Under the pieces are notes generated by a model. It was not told the DNA's origin. It saw nothing but the letters and a program-made list of their open reading frames with translations, and searched no databases. From the NCBI GenBank assembly GCA_026419785.1, contig JAODTK010004688.1, forward strand, positions 1 through 64,000: a stretch of DNA of 64,000 nucleotides. The letters run 5' to 3'. The position numbers and the translations under genes were made by a program. The stretch's first letter is position 1; every line of letters begins with the position of its first letter. Source of the stretch: Sclerodactyla briareus (lineage: Eukaryota > Echinodermata > Holothuroidea > Dendrochirotida > Sclerodactylidae). Shown here in pieces: positions 22,085-33,439 of this stretch.

Positions 22085-22560
22085 ATCGTGTTCACAAGGT
22101 TCTCAGGCTTCGACCTTTGGTGACCTCTGACCTGACCCCAACAAACAATAGAGTTCATGTACTCATCATGGGGGAACCGCATACCATGTATGAGCTCATC
22201 CAATCCATGTGGGGTCGGGTTAACGTTGTTTATGAGCTAAAATTGGCCGAAGGATAATTTTTGGAATTTTCTTAAAGGAAAAACAATGGAGGTTCCTGTA
22301 GTATCCCTAAAAAAGGTACAATTTCACCTGATCAGACAAACCACCATTCTGGACCTTATTGGTTTACAAGTATTTTCAGACTCGACCTCGTTGACCTTTG
22401 ACCTGACTCTAAAACAAGAGGGTTCATGAACTTATCCTGGGGTACCCACATACCAGGTATCATCTTAATCCATCCAGGTGGGGCTTGATTCATTGTGTTT
22501 ACAAGACAGGTGAATGACGGAACTCTGTCACGAAAAGGGGAGGACAACTGGCTGAAAGCA
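22085..22560 (+). repeat. Interspersed 300-bp repeat, two units
   Basis: Units share TTCGACCTTTGGTGACCTCT / TCGACCTCGTTGACCTTTGA, GACCTGACCCCAA-like, TTCATGTACTCATCATGG-like and ACCATGTATGAGCTCATCCA-like strings. The same family forms the cluster at 60.37-61.43 kb and occurs inverted at 42.40-42.56 kb. Confidence 0.65.
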
Positions 22561-22679
22561 TGAAAGTGACACACGATGACACAAAAATTTAACTAGAGAA
22601 CCAATGGTTCAATGCTCAAACCGACAAATTTACAATAAGTAGTGAACTGATATGATGTGTTATTAGTTTGGCATTGATT

Positions 22680-23280
22680 TCAGTTATACTGGCCTTTGAT
22701 GACACAGCGAGGCATCATGGAGATTACAACTTCATAGCTGGTTGAGGCCGTTGAGCTAATAAAAATGGGGCCAAGATGGGCCGCCGCCCTAGACCCAAAA
22801 TTATAGACCACCCCCCATGGGACTATACCCAAGGCCCAATAAATGTAACTTTGAAGAAAAATCAATCGAAGCTTGTGGAGGAGATGCATTCAAGTAATAT
22901 ATTTGAAATTTCATGTAATGGGCCCTAACGCTTGTTGGAACATCATCATATAACCGAAAATCAGCACTGTTCACCAAAAAATAGTAGGAGAATTAGCGTT
23001 TTGTGCAGTTTTCCACTTATTGGTGATTGTGGCCCTTTATGTCACTTGACCATTGACCTTCAGGTGGTACCGATGACCATCAGTAAATCAATAAAAATTG
23101 TGACCAAGTCTGGTCGTGATTCATCAAAGCATGAACATTTGCTGTGGCCCCCCCAAAACCCAAAAGTTTACCCCCCAGACCCCCAGAGAGGATGGATGGA
23201 TGGATGAATAGATAGAATGGAACATGGGCATCAAAACAGATCAACATTTAGGCCTAAGCTGGTTTGAGCTAAAAAGACGT
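22680..23280 (-). mobile_element. Partial composite repeat element
   Basis: Holds a partial core unit (GGAGGAGATGCATTCAAGTA at about 22875, ATCAGCACTGTTCACC at about 22960), the conserved block (about 23035-23190, TGACCTTCAGGTGG and GACCAAGTCTGGTCGTGATT), a GGAT microsatellite (about 23195-23210) and half of the palindrome (AGCTGGTTTGAGCTAAAAA, about 23256). Module order equals the copy at 7.37-9.67 kb. Confidence 0.65.
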
Positions 23281-24239
23281 GAGAATGCTCGAAACCTACG
23301 GTCCCTATGACGCCCTCAAATTCAAAGGGAAAAAATTACCTATCGCCCCTGGCCCCAATTGCACCAAAATCATACAACACGGCACACAAAAAGGACACAA
23401 AACTTGTGTTTGTACGTTTCTGGGACATGCAACAGATGACCTGTTTAACCATGAATTTCCAATTATATTTAAGAAGCTGTCTCGCTGCACTTTGTGAGGA
23501 ACAAAACTTTCTTTCTTCCGAAATTATGCCAAGTACAAAAAAAAACAAGTTTACGTCCCCTTTTTGAAAATGAGAGGAGGCGGCCCCCTTTTTTTTTCCT
23601 TTTTTTCTGAGCGAAACCCCGACCATATTCCTTATCAAGATGTTTATATACCAGATGGGTGTCTCACATGTAGCTCAACTAATCTAATACCATATCATAA
23701 CCAGAAATTGCATAATAACACTTTCTAAAATAAATTCAAATACAAAACTTAGAAAGGTTTGAAAATAGGAAAGAAGCGGGTCGAAGCAGGGTTTTGCACA
23801 CTTGACATTTCTCAGAGGAGGAGGCCCTCTTTTATTCCTTTTATTTTATGGTCCTACAGGGTCACTAACCTAAAACATGCTTCAATTGTTCCTCTGTCAC
23901 AGAGCAACGATTCCATGGAGTTTAGACTTTTTCAAAATATTCTTTCAAAAAGAGGTTTTAAGGCCTGAATGAAGAAAAAAAAGAAATTTTCACAGAATCC
24001 CCCGAAAAAGGAACAAAAATGGAGGCGGGCGGGGACGCTAAACATTGAAATTAATTTTTATTTTGCCTTATATAAATTTTTATAAAGCATATTCTGACAA
24101 CGTCAATAACTGTCTAGAGTATATTAGCGACAATTGACACGTATGTTCCTGGCCGTTTTCTCTTCGTTCCTCTACCCAGCGTCTCCGAAGTGTACTCCTG
24201 TTAATGCTTGCAGCTATGGTGAAATATCTCTTTCTCCTC
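23281..24239. other. Intergenic, nothing recognised
   Basis: No repeat or conserved protein recognised; overlapping short frames are compositional. Confidence 0.5.
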
Positions 24240-24284
24240 ATGCTGCTGCTTCGTTTCTTCAATTGCCTGTTCCCGATTTCTGTA

Positions 24285-24540
24285 AAGTCACGCGGTTAGT
24301 GTGAATTCTTTCAAATCAAGGCTTAAAACCGCTTCTCTTCGTTGGGCCTTTTCACACTTTGTGCTTGGTGGCTTCTTTTCCGTTCTTCACACTCTTGACT
24401 GCTGTTTCTATTGTTCTTTTAAACAGTTTTTAGGGACTTGACGTTTTCTTTTTTTTCTGTGAATCGCAATTGTAACTAACCTTTTGTGATATTGCGCTAT
24501 ATACATTACATCTTATCATTATTATTATTATTATTTAATC
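24285..24540 (+). mobile_element. LINE 3' end (RT tail and ATT repeat)
   Basis: The plus frame near 24297 reads RVSVNSFKSRLKTASLRWAF. The string NSFKSRLKT is typical of the last residues of L2/CR1-like ORF2 proteins. It is followed by a 3' UTR ending in TGCGCTATATACATTA and an ATT repeat (about 24515-24535), the usual 3' signature of such elements. Strongly 5'-truncated; not active. Confidence 0.6.
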
Positions 24541-27500
24541 AGTTGTCGTATGTAAACACCTTTCGAATGATAGTCGAGGAGCTACAATCTGTTCCCCTAA
24601 AAATGTTAATCTTTGTTCACTGAGCATATTATAAAATGACTTATTACCAGTTCCGACTTTTTTATTCCTTGATAAGAGAAGTCAGAGGAAATCTATGCAT
24701 TCATGACCGTGTGCACAGTGTAATGTGTTTCCTAGTCATACATGATTTGTAATGCATACCCATTGTGTACCTGGCATATATGGGTTGGTGTTTAGGGTAG
24801 GAGGCCAGGGGTGGTGTTTTAGGTCAGACTCGACTCCAATTAGAATCGGATCGGCCAAAAATCTTATTGTTACCAGATGCCTGAACCCCTAAAACGTGCT
24901 AAAGACAGTAGGCTAACCCCAAACCCTCACAAACCCTACCACCTGAAATCTCACCTCCAGGGTACACATGGGTATATGAGGGTAGATCCGTCTACCGCGG
25001 GCACTTGACCCGATCACACACTTTAACTTTTTTGATCCGCCCCTCATTGAATTTCCGAAGCTGATTACTGTGATTAGGACTATTTTCCCTTTATAATGAC
25101 GTTTGCTTCTTAGGTTCGTACTTAATGTGAAAATTATCAGCCTATTTCCGACAAACCTGTTTGCTGAACTTGAAAATAAATTCGTCAAGTGTACCCGTCA
25201 AGAGTGTTGCACTGTCTGGTTTGTGTGCGTTAGCAAAGATTTGTAACGAGCCGTAGTGTGATTTTTTTTTTTTAACAATGTTTGTTACGCGGTGCGGAGG
25301 CAGGAGGAGGAAGGAGGGGGGAAAACCAATATAAGTTAAATGAAGCACGTTTTCAGCAGAGTATCTTATGCACAAAGCATTACGATTTATTTCTGAATTT
25401 CTTACTCTTAGCATATTTTAAAACTCAAAAAAGTGATACATAGGTGCGCAGTCGACGGGGTACCCCACAATACATATGCAATCATAATCAACACAATCAA
25501 CAGCTGCATTACTCCTGACAAATTATTGAGGAAACGTTACAAGCAACTATGACCAACGTTGTGAGGGGGGGTACCCAGGTAGGAGTGACACAGATACAAA
25601 ATTCAATCTCAGGTTAGTGCGGCCATCTAATGATCTATGTAAAACTTCAGGTTCAATGACGGGTTTTCATAGCACAAATTCATGGCTACAGTCCTATTCA
25701 CTTCCAGCCTTTTCTGCATGCTGGTCGAACTATTCCATGGTTTTTTTTTTTTTTTTGGGTAGCGTCAACAACTTGTCCAGGGTGGATTAGTTCAGCACTG
25801 TCTGAAATCAACAAGTTAAAAACTTCGAGCAGCAGTTGAGTTGTCACACACGCCACCAAAATCTCGGATAGGGTGTCCTCAACTTATGGTGGTATCAGTT
25901 CTGCGACATTAGTGCTCAATCACTATTTCCACACTAAGAATAGGTGGAAACTTTCTACTTGGTTGCTAGGAGCACATCCATGCTAGCCAGAATAGATATT
26001 AGCAATATGGGCCATTCTGGCATTGTTGTGCGCTGTGCTTTTATCGCTTTCATCTGATCAATTCCAATCCTAGAAACGGGATGGCTGCTTCAATTACTGT
26101 TTCAACTATTTGGAGAGGGTTGCGAGGTGGGTGGGGAGGAAACACTGTGAGAAAGAGGGCATCATTAGCAGTGTGCATCGTGTTCCTTGATAGAGACAGT
26201 GTGCACCCATGGAGTTATTATTTCAACTGCAGCTGTCCAGAGGCAACGGCAGCCTAATGCACCACCTGTAATATTGTACAAGAGAAAAATGGCACCGTGA
26301 AAATCAAGCATCTTGAATGTTGTAACATCGTTCTAATCGTTGCTCACTTAGTGAATACCTCTTGTTGTGTCTTCACTGTCAAGGTTTATTGCAGTTCTAT
26401 GACGGATTAATACTTGAAATCGTTGGGAATGTAAAATGTGAGGGGTGGAGAATGAGGAGGGGGAGTGATTTTTTTTTAACATCCAACTCACTGTCGTGGA
26501 AGCTTAACCATGCACAGCAGTTTGGATAGATCAGAACGGTGATTATTTATCGTATCGACGGACGAAGATACGGAGATATAATCAAGACTATTGCAGAGGC
26601 CTTCATCACTAGAAAAATGGAAGTGCAAGTTTGATACGAATCAAGTGGGCAAATGTTTTTTGCCAAGTTTGGTCTGCTAAGGAATCAAAGAGCATTACTC
26701 CGTTTCTTAACATATAAATTGTAGGCACAATAGACGCTGATACATTATGAATATCGAATGATAATTCCTGTGCTATTTTCGTAAATAAGTAGAAAAATTG
26801 AACATTATTTTGGGGACTGTCAATATGGTCTCTTTGTTGGTAGATGCTGAAACCGTCACACAGGTGGGGTAGGTTTTAGTTCAGTAAGAGAAGTTCTTCT
26901 TTGGTTACAAACAGTTCCGAAAACATTACACAGGCTATTCAATTACATTTGAAATATTTATTTTTAAGTGCAAGCAGGGATAAAAGTTCCAAAATTTATT
27001 TTTGATTAATAAAAATTACAGGTTTTCACTGGAGTGAGAAATTATATGAAGAACCGAAGAAATGATCGTACTTTGCTTATACAAGCGTAGATACATTATT
27101 GCACACGATGTTCACGATTATATTATCATCAATCAGTATTATATTATTATTATATTATAGATTATTATTATTATGATATAGTGATTATGATTCTTATATT
27201 ATTATTATTATATTACTAAATGGTATAAGGCAGTACTACCACGTTCTATAAATCATAAAAGTGGTAGATTAGCTTAGAACAAAAGTTAAAGGGAATCAAT
27301 TTCAATTAAAGTGGATTGAAAACACTAAGAAATACAGGACAAAAATTAAATAAATTAGGCTTAGATGAAAAATTAATTAAACACTTGCCGTGGCGTAGAT
27401 TTGTTTCAGTCTTTGGGGTGACTGGCACGAACACTATCTAGGCGGAGCGCACTTTCGGTTGGCGCGTAGCGTAGGTGGAAATTTGGATTTTATAAGAACC

Positions 27501-30500
27501 TTCATATGGCCGGAAAAGGTACTTGCCGGGAGTTTTGAGCTAGCTGCATTCGAAACCGGTCGAAATATGTATCTAATATCTGCAATTTCAATTTTAGTGA
27601 TAAAAATGTAAAGAAATCTAAAGAAAATGGAAAACATAGTCGATTAGTCGAGATGATGATACAAGGAATCATATCAACCGGAAACGCTTTCATCATTCCT
27701 ACAGCCCTTCATATCGCAGTTACATTTGGCCATCAGGCCCTCCATGATAGCATGCTTGTCCCAACTTGTCCGTCATTTGAAATATAATACACCGCATGAT
27801 TCGCTAAAACTAAGTCGTTTTGCGGACCCACCGGATTGCAGGGAGCGCACTTCCCGCGACATTAGGACAGTGAGAAATAATGAAAGTGACAAAAATGAAC
27901 AATATAATTCCTTAGACTCTTCATCGTTGGCATTGAGGTTATTCCGCCTGCTCATAGGGAACCCTTCGATGGAGAGGACGTTGCCCGCATCTTGGAAATT
28001 GCTGAACATCACTGGTTTCCCCCCAGGGGAAGCGGGTGCATTTTGGGGAGTATTGGATAATGAAAAAAAAATAAAAAAAAAGAGATTTCCGATTGGTTAC
28101 CCGTTCATTTTTTTTTTTGTGGTGAAATTGTACATGTCTCAGAATTGGTTTGCAGTTGCACTGCATCAGAGGCCAAACGTCAATCAGGTAAACCGTCATA
28201 CCGATGTTCACGATCCCTGCCAGGGGTGTTTTAGGTGTATATTGCTTCCATCAATCAGGGAGCAGCACGTCAAACCAAATCCGCCGTGTGGCCTCTCCAT
28301 ATGTTCAAAACTCACTCGTAGATGACACGCATGGACAAAACGCATTTGCTAACGCAGTTATTGTGCATGGCCTACTTTATTACCCATGTAACGGAAAAAC
28401 ATAGAAAACAGTCGGTGCAGCGCGAAAACTAGTTGGCCTCATCAACATTAAAATTGAAGCAAGCTGATTATAAAAATATGTTATGTCTTGATGTTATGGG
28501 CCGTACTGTGCTTTCGTTGTTTACCCCTATTCATTTCACCACTTATTTCGGGAGATGCATTCCCGGATTATTGGGAGGGGTCAATAGACCCTCCCCCCAA
28601 TATCAAATAATCTACGTCAAATTTATCTACGCCATGTAAACAAGTGGTCGCTTATTAAAAAATAATAAAGCCCCAGGTTGTGAACTTCTGATCACAGTAT
28701 GAAATATCAAGGAGTCCCATGCACCATAAAAAACATATCTAGGTTGCGTGGGAGGCGGTGGGGTCACGAGATGTTGAGACCTCGTCGATTCATATATAGC
28801 CTACTACGTAGTACGTACGTACCGGGTTTCAGGCTTTCGCTCCTTCATCTGCACTTCAATGTTCCTTTTTCATTTGATAATTCTATAGTGCGCCACCATA
28901 TTGTTTGTTCATACAAGGAAATGTGTGAAAGTAGTCATTGGAAAATAAATAACAATCGCCCAAAAAAACAATAATTCAGGTCAGGATCCGAATGAAACGA
29001 AATAGGTTGAAGGTAGGTTCACCATTTAGGCCAATTAAATGTGAATCAATGAGTTGTTATTTGAAAGCACTTATCCTTGGGAATGCTATTATCATCAAAA
29101 TATGTCAGCAATCGATTTGTCTTGCATTATGGATACTGAAAAATAAAACAACCGCACAACCGATTGCCTCATATTTGTTTCATCACAACGAGATGAACTG
29201 TTCTCGCCCCATTTCAATCAGAGTTCCTGAACACATTTCATGTTGTTTGGTTAATGGTATTATTTTACAATTCAATTGGGGTTGCATGGTTTTGGTCGTC
29301 CTAATCAAAGTAAACCATTCATGATTCGGCGTTACGTCAGCGCGTGTACGCATGGGCCTAACGTTATTTGTTGCCCAACGGAAGGGCGTAGCCTAAACTT
29401 TGATGTCGGAATTACTCCACTTTTTGTACTGCGGCGTGTGCAACCCAATTATGCACAGTGACAAAATATTGATGAAAACATTTCAGCTGTTATGTGAACG
29501 TGAAGGAAATGATAAAAAAGTGTGTGAAAAAGTTCGAAAAAACGAGTAAGTCAATTGAAGTTTTGTACAGAGATTTACACCCCACTGACGTATGGACGGC
29601 TGTGCGTGATATTTGGCTATTGTGACGTACGTTGTTTGTGCGTATCTCGGATCCATGAATCTGGCGCCTGTGTGATGTGTGACAAGAAATGGTACATGGC
29701 CTACGTTAGTGCAATTGATCACTCACACAGGCTTGATAATGAGAACAGACACAGGGGCCTTCGTTGACCTGTTAAATGGGGAAGTATTGATTGAGGCTCG
29801 AACTTCCTATTCGCAGCTCCAGTGTGCAATTTCAGTGAAACCATATGCCAAAGTTTTCTTGCTGCTCCCAGTCCCATTTACTTATCATTATTTGAAGTTC
29901 CACGCCAAAATGTTCGGCTCGAGTCAGAGTGAACGGAAATCTAAATGCAAATTGCTGGGAGACTTGCCTGACTCGCAGGCTTTAGTATCTGTACTAATTA
30001 CTAAAGCCTGCACGTTCACAACTAAAGACCTAGGTGTTTTTGGTTAGCCCCCCCCGAAGTGGGCATCTTTGTTCAACATCGTTTCTGACAAGCTGGCATA
30101 ACAATTAATAAGATACCCAAAAGACCGATATGCAGTTAAGAAAAAGGTTTAGAACTCAAATAATTCCCCATATTGGTCTTCGATATTCATAATAGGATTG
30201 AAAGGTTCGATATTATAATAGAACCCAAAAGGGTTCAAATAATAATCGACAAAAGGTTCGATATTTATAATGGACATGGTTCTATATCCATAGTAAAGCA
30301 GACAGACGCCGTACCGGGGGGGGGTCCTTTTTTTCGAAAATTTTGCACGTTATGAGACGGACCTTAGGGAATAATGACCCGTATGGGAATAGAAAACATC
30401 ATGGATATCCAGCAGACCCCATGTTTTGAAGGTCATAGAGGGCTCGGGGCTGTGTAAGGGAGAGGAGAGAAGTTGGAGCAAGAGCGGTGATGCGGATTTC

Positions 30501-30880
30501 GTCACCTTCAATAGAAGTGTGCTACTGTGAAATTTCTTCTGATATGTGACTAGTTTTTTTTAGGATGACTGAACGAATTTCTCATAATGAGAATCAGTCA
30601 GTTAGCTATGGCACTTGAAAATGAATAACAAGAGATATAGCTAGGCCGTGTTTTCAATACTCTCACAGATACAATAATATCAGTCAGGGCTATATGCAAT
30701 GTGCGAAACTTTTTCATAGAAGTAATTGTGTTTCAAGTCAATGGAGCAAGCTAGAAAAATTACAATATGTCCACTATTTGTAGGTGTATCGCACCAAATC
30801 ATGATATTTGTTCTTGGTCTTCGACGTCACGTAAAACTTGGCCGACATTCCGACGGAAACCCGATTTTTAGCGTCAACAG
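24541..30880. other. Repeat-poor 6.3 kb, no gene recognised
   Basis: Few interspersed repeats. AT-rich simple sequence (ATT/TATTA) lies at about 27115-27220, and a short imperfect repeat of GGTTCGATATT-like strings at 30173-30290. The longest frame (27726-28325 plus, 199 codons) shows no known domain and is overlapped by frames on the other strand. The stretch at 27.4-28.0 kb is richer in CpG than its surroundings. It lies between the divergent GLRX3 and MAP9-like genes and could hold 5' exons or regulatory DNA; this is not shown by the sequence. Confidence 0.4.
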
Positions 30881-30884
30881 CTAT

Positions 30885-31910
30885 GCTGGTGAGCTATTGG
30901 AATCTATCTATCTATCCAGTGTGTCAATTAACAATTGCCTTTTTTGGCTCCAACCAGTCATAGCAATGGATGTTCAACCAACACTTGGGGACCCAATGTT
31001 CAGTGGGGACCATGGGACATTTGACCTTGGGAAGGTCAAGGGCAAAGGCAATGAGAGGCAATATAGTCACTAGGTGTAAAATTTCAAAATGTATCTCCCC
31101 TACAAATTTTGGTGGCACCGTGCTGATTGTTCGGTCATAATGAGGTCTAATAGCCCTACCTTGGGGTGTTCATCAATTTCAGATCAAAGGTCCCACTTGG
31201 GCCTGAGGGCCCAATTGGTTATGAAATCTCACACAATGTACTTGAAATGCATCTTCTTCCCACAAGCTTCAATTTATTTTCTTCCTAGTACATATAAGGG
31301 TCCTGGGTGGCAGGGCCATGGGGGTCTGTTCGTGAATTTTGGGCCCAGGGCTCAGTTGGTCCTGGGGGCCATTATAGGAAATACCACAAAATCTTGATCT
31401 CCTACAAATTTCGGGCACATGCTGATGTCGGTTAGAATGATGGTCATCAGCCATACCCTCAGGGTGCCGAGAATTTGAGACCAAGGCCCAGTTGGGCCCT
31501 GGGGCCCATTGTGTGAAATATTACGGCAAAATGTTTTCCCCTCACCAAATTTTGGTTGCACATTGCTGACATTCGTCATAATGATGGTTAACAGCCCCCC
31601 CAGTTGTCTCGGGATTTTTGTTATATCTAAGGGTCTCTCTTGGCCCAAGGGCCTGTTTCATGAAATTTCAGGCAGGCAATGGTACTGAAATGCATCTCAC
31701 AAAAAAGTTGATTTCTTTAAAGTTACATGTATGTCAGTTTAATGCGTAGTCCATATGGGGTTTGCGACCTTCTGGCCCAATGTGGGCCCCTAGGGCCCAT
31801 CATGGTGAAATATGAAAAATGTTTATTCAACAAATTTCAATGCACAGGTCAGCGCTGTGATGTTCGTCATACATGACGGTCTGAGAATCTGAAGATCAGT
31901 GCAAATGTTG
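30885..31910 (+). mobile_element. Composite repeat element, partial, plus orientation
   Basis: Order: degraded palindrome (GCTATGCTGGTGAGCTATTG), TATC microsatellite (30902-30918), conserved block with TTTGACCTTGGGAAGGTCAA (about 31018), then core units at about 31088, 31388, 31530 and 31815 (CTACAAATTT, GCTGATGTTCGGT-like, GGGCCC-rich). Exact inversion of the 7.37-9.67 kb arrangement, without the GTCTCGCC terminus. Confidence 0.65.
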
Positions 31911-31914
31911 GGTC

Positions 31915-32085
31915 GAAGTTTGCTCTAAACTCCATCAAAGATAAACTTTGTTTGGGGTCCATAATGCGTCTTCTCAGCAGATGTTACTTTGAGAGTTTTA
32001 AAACAGTAACATCTGTTGAGAAAAAAGCATTAGGGACCCCCCAATATTATTCTTGATGAAGTTGTATTGTTGACCAAACTGGCAA
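31915..32085. repeat. Large imperfect hairpin (inverted repeat)
   Basis: Left arm about 31918-31988 and right arm about 32002-32083 are imperfect reverse complements with a loop of about 14 bases. The inner arms TCTCAGCAGATGTTACT (31972-31988) and AGTAACATCTGTTGAGA (32005-32021) differ at one position. The next block out, GGGGTCCATAATGC (31954-31967), pairs with GCATTAGGGACCCC (32027-32040). Outer parts (CTCCATCAAAGATAA versus TTCTTGATGAAGTT) also pair with gaps. A partial related arm lies at 32310-32345. Could be a fold-back element or a hairpin transcript; no coding content. Confidence 0.8.
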
Positions 32086-32427
32086 ACTCGGGACCCATGC
32101 TCATGAGACATCTTTGACCCTGTGAAGTAAAGCAAGGTCAAAGTCTTGTCTTTGAAGGGGAGTATAGGCTATTATGTGAAAATTTCAAAATGTATTACCT
32201 GCAAAGTACATTAGATTTTTTAAAAACTGTGTCATAATGTTTCTCTGGGAGATGTTCCTTCCAGCCTTGTTTGCAGATTTGGGATACAACATCATATAGT
32301 GCGTTGGGATTTTAAGGCAGTTAAAATCTGATGAGAGAAGCAAGACAGTAATTCTCTGATGGATGTGGACCAAACATGAACCCAATGTTCATCAATTCAT
32401 CAATCTATTAAAATTTCGCCCATGTGA

Positions 32428-32439
32428 AGGTCAAGGTCA
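32428..32439 (+). promoter_or_regulatory. Direct repeat of AGGTCA with no spacer
   Basis: AGGTCAAGGTCA; it contains TCAAGGTCA, the extended half-site bound by monomeric nuclear receptors of the NR5A and ERR type. It lies in repeat-derived DNA and a second identical site occurs at 33694-33705. Sequence match only; no evidence of use. Confidence 0.3.
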
Positions 32440-32579
32440 AAGTCATTTGACTAGGCCACTTGTGTGAAATTGACTTTTCTCTCTCATAGGTCATACCTAG
32501 ATTGATGTGAACCACACTGATTCACAATGTTTTATTGACTGCATATAACTTCTTGGACATCTGACGATCAAGGTTTTAG

Positions 32580-32730
32580 AGGTCGTCTACAGGGGCACAA
32601 TAGGCAATGCTTGAAAATGCCTTTTGGCCTCATGATCTTGCCAATTTTAAAAAAAGAATGTACATTTGTCTTGGTGACATTTGTGCAGTTTGAGCTTATA
32701 GCACCATTGGTGCTCTAGTTCTAACTAGAA
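32580..32730. repeat. Interspersed repeat, inverted relative to 4.38-4.72 kb
   Basis: GTGCAGTTTGAGCTTATAGC and ACCATTGGTGCTCTAG match the reverse complement of 4400-4440; AATGCCTTTTGGCC matches the 4630 region. Function unknown. Confidence 0.5.
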
Positions 32731-33439
32731 TGGGCCGTTTTTCTGATATCCGAAACACAGCCTACCATGACAGACAGTGAAGGCTAGGCTTTCCCCTACA
32801 TGAAACAAAAAACGCATATTGAGCCAAGGACCCAAAATAGTTGCTCGATTTTGAGTTGGAAAAAAAATCTTGAAATTCCATTCAGGAATCTGACAATTTC
32901 ATGTGAAGAAAGTACAATAGCAAGAAAAAGAATATCAGGGATTTGGAGGCGATCCATCAACCAAATGAGGGAAATATATGATTTTTTTGTGGGTTGCTCC
33001 ATTGACTCTAACACAAACAAAAAAGTGCACCTATGAATTGGTTCGCACGTTGCCTTGACTGTACATGGATGGTGCATCACGACCACTTGTTTCCACTGGA
33101 GAGGTTAGCCAGTATCCCCATCAAGATAACCTGCAAGTGTTAGTAGGCCACTAAACCTGTAGCTTCCCAATCAGCATTTGATATATTGTGTAGCAATTGG
33201 GGGAGGAAGGGTTGTAGAGACCTGTATGTGTCCATGTTTTGTTGTACAAACGACTGCTCTGCACTCCCGAAAGCGTGTAGCAATCTGGCTCATTTGAGGA
33301 GCCTTTCGCCGATTGATACACCAGTAACTAACGAGAACGCGCTTTCAATAAAGCAATTTGAGGTCCCTGTCATGAGCTGTACACTGTAAATATTATGCCA
33401 GCACAAGATAATACTGTACAGTTCATTCAATTTCATTTC
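32731..33439. other. Intergenic, nothing recognised
   Basis: Short overlapping frames at 32796-33086 on both strands have no recognisable features. Confidence 0.5.

Noticed and set aside
21949-22257. Open frame with a poly-glycine run
   Set aside because: Produced by the poly-G tract; flanks are interspersed repeat.
27726-28325. 199-codon plus-strand open frame
   Set aside because: Longest frame in the window, but it has no recognisable domain, runs through A- and T-homopolymers (KKIKKKR, FIFFFV), and is overlapped by frames on the other strand. Length alone is weak evidence in 64 kb.
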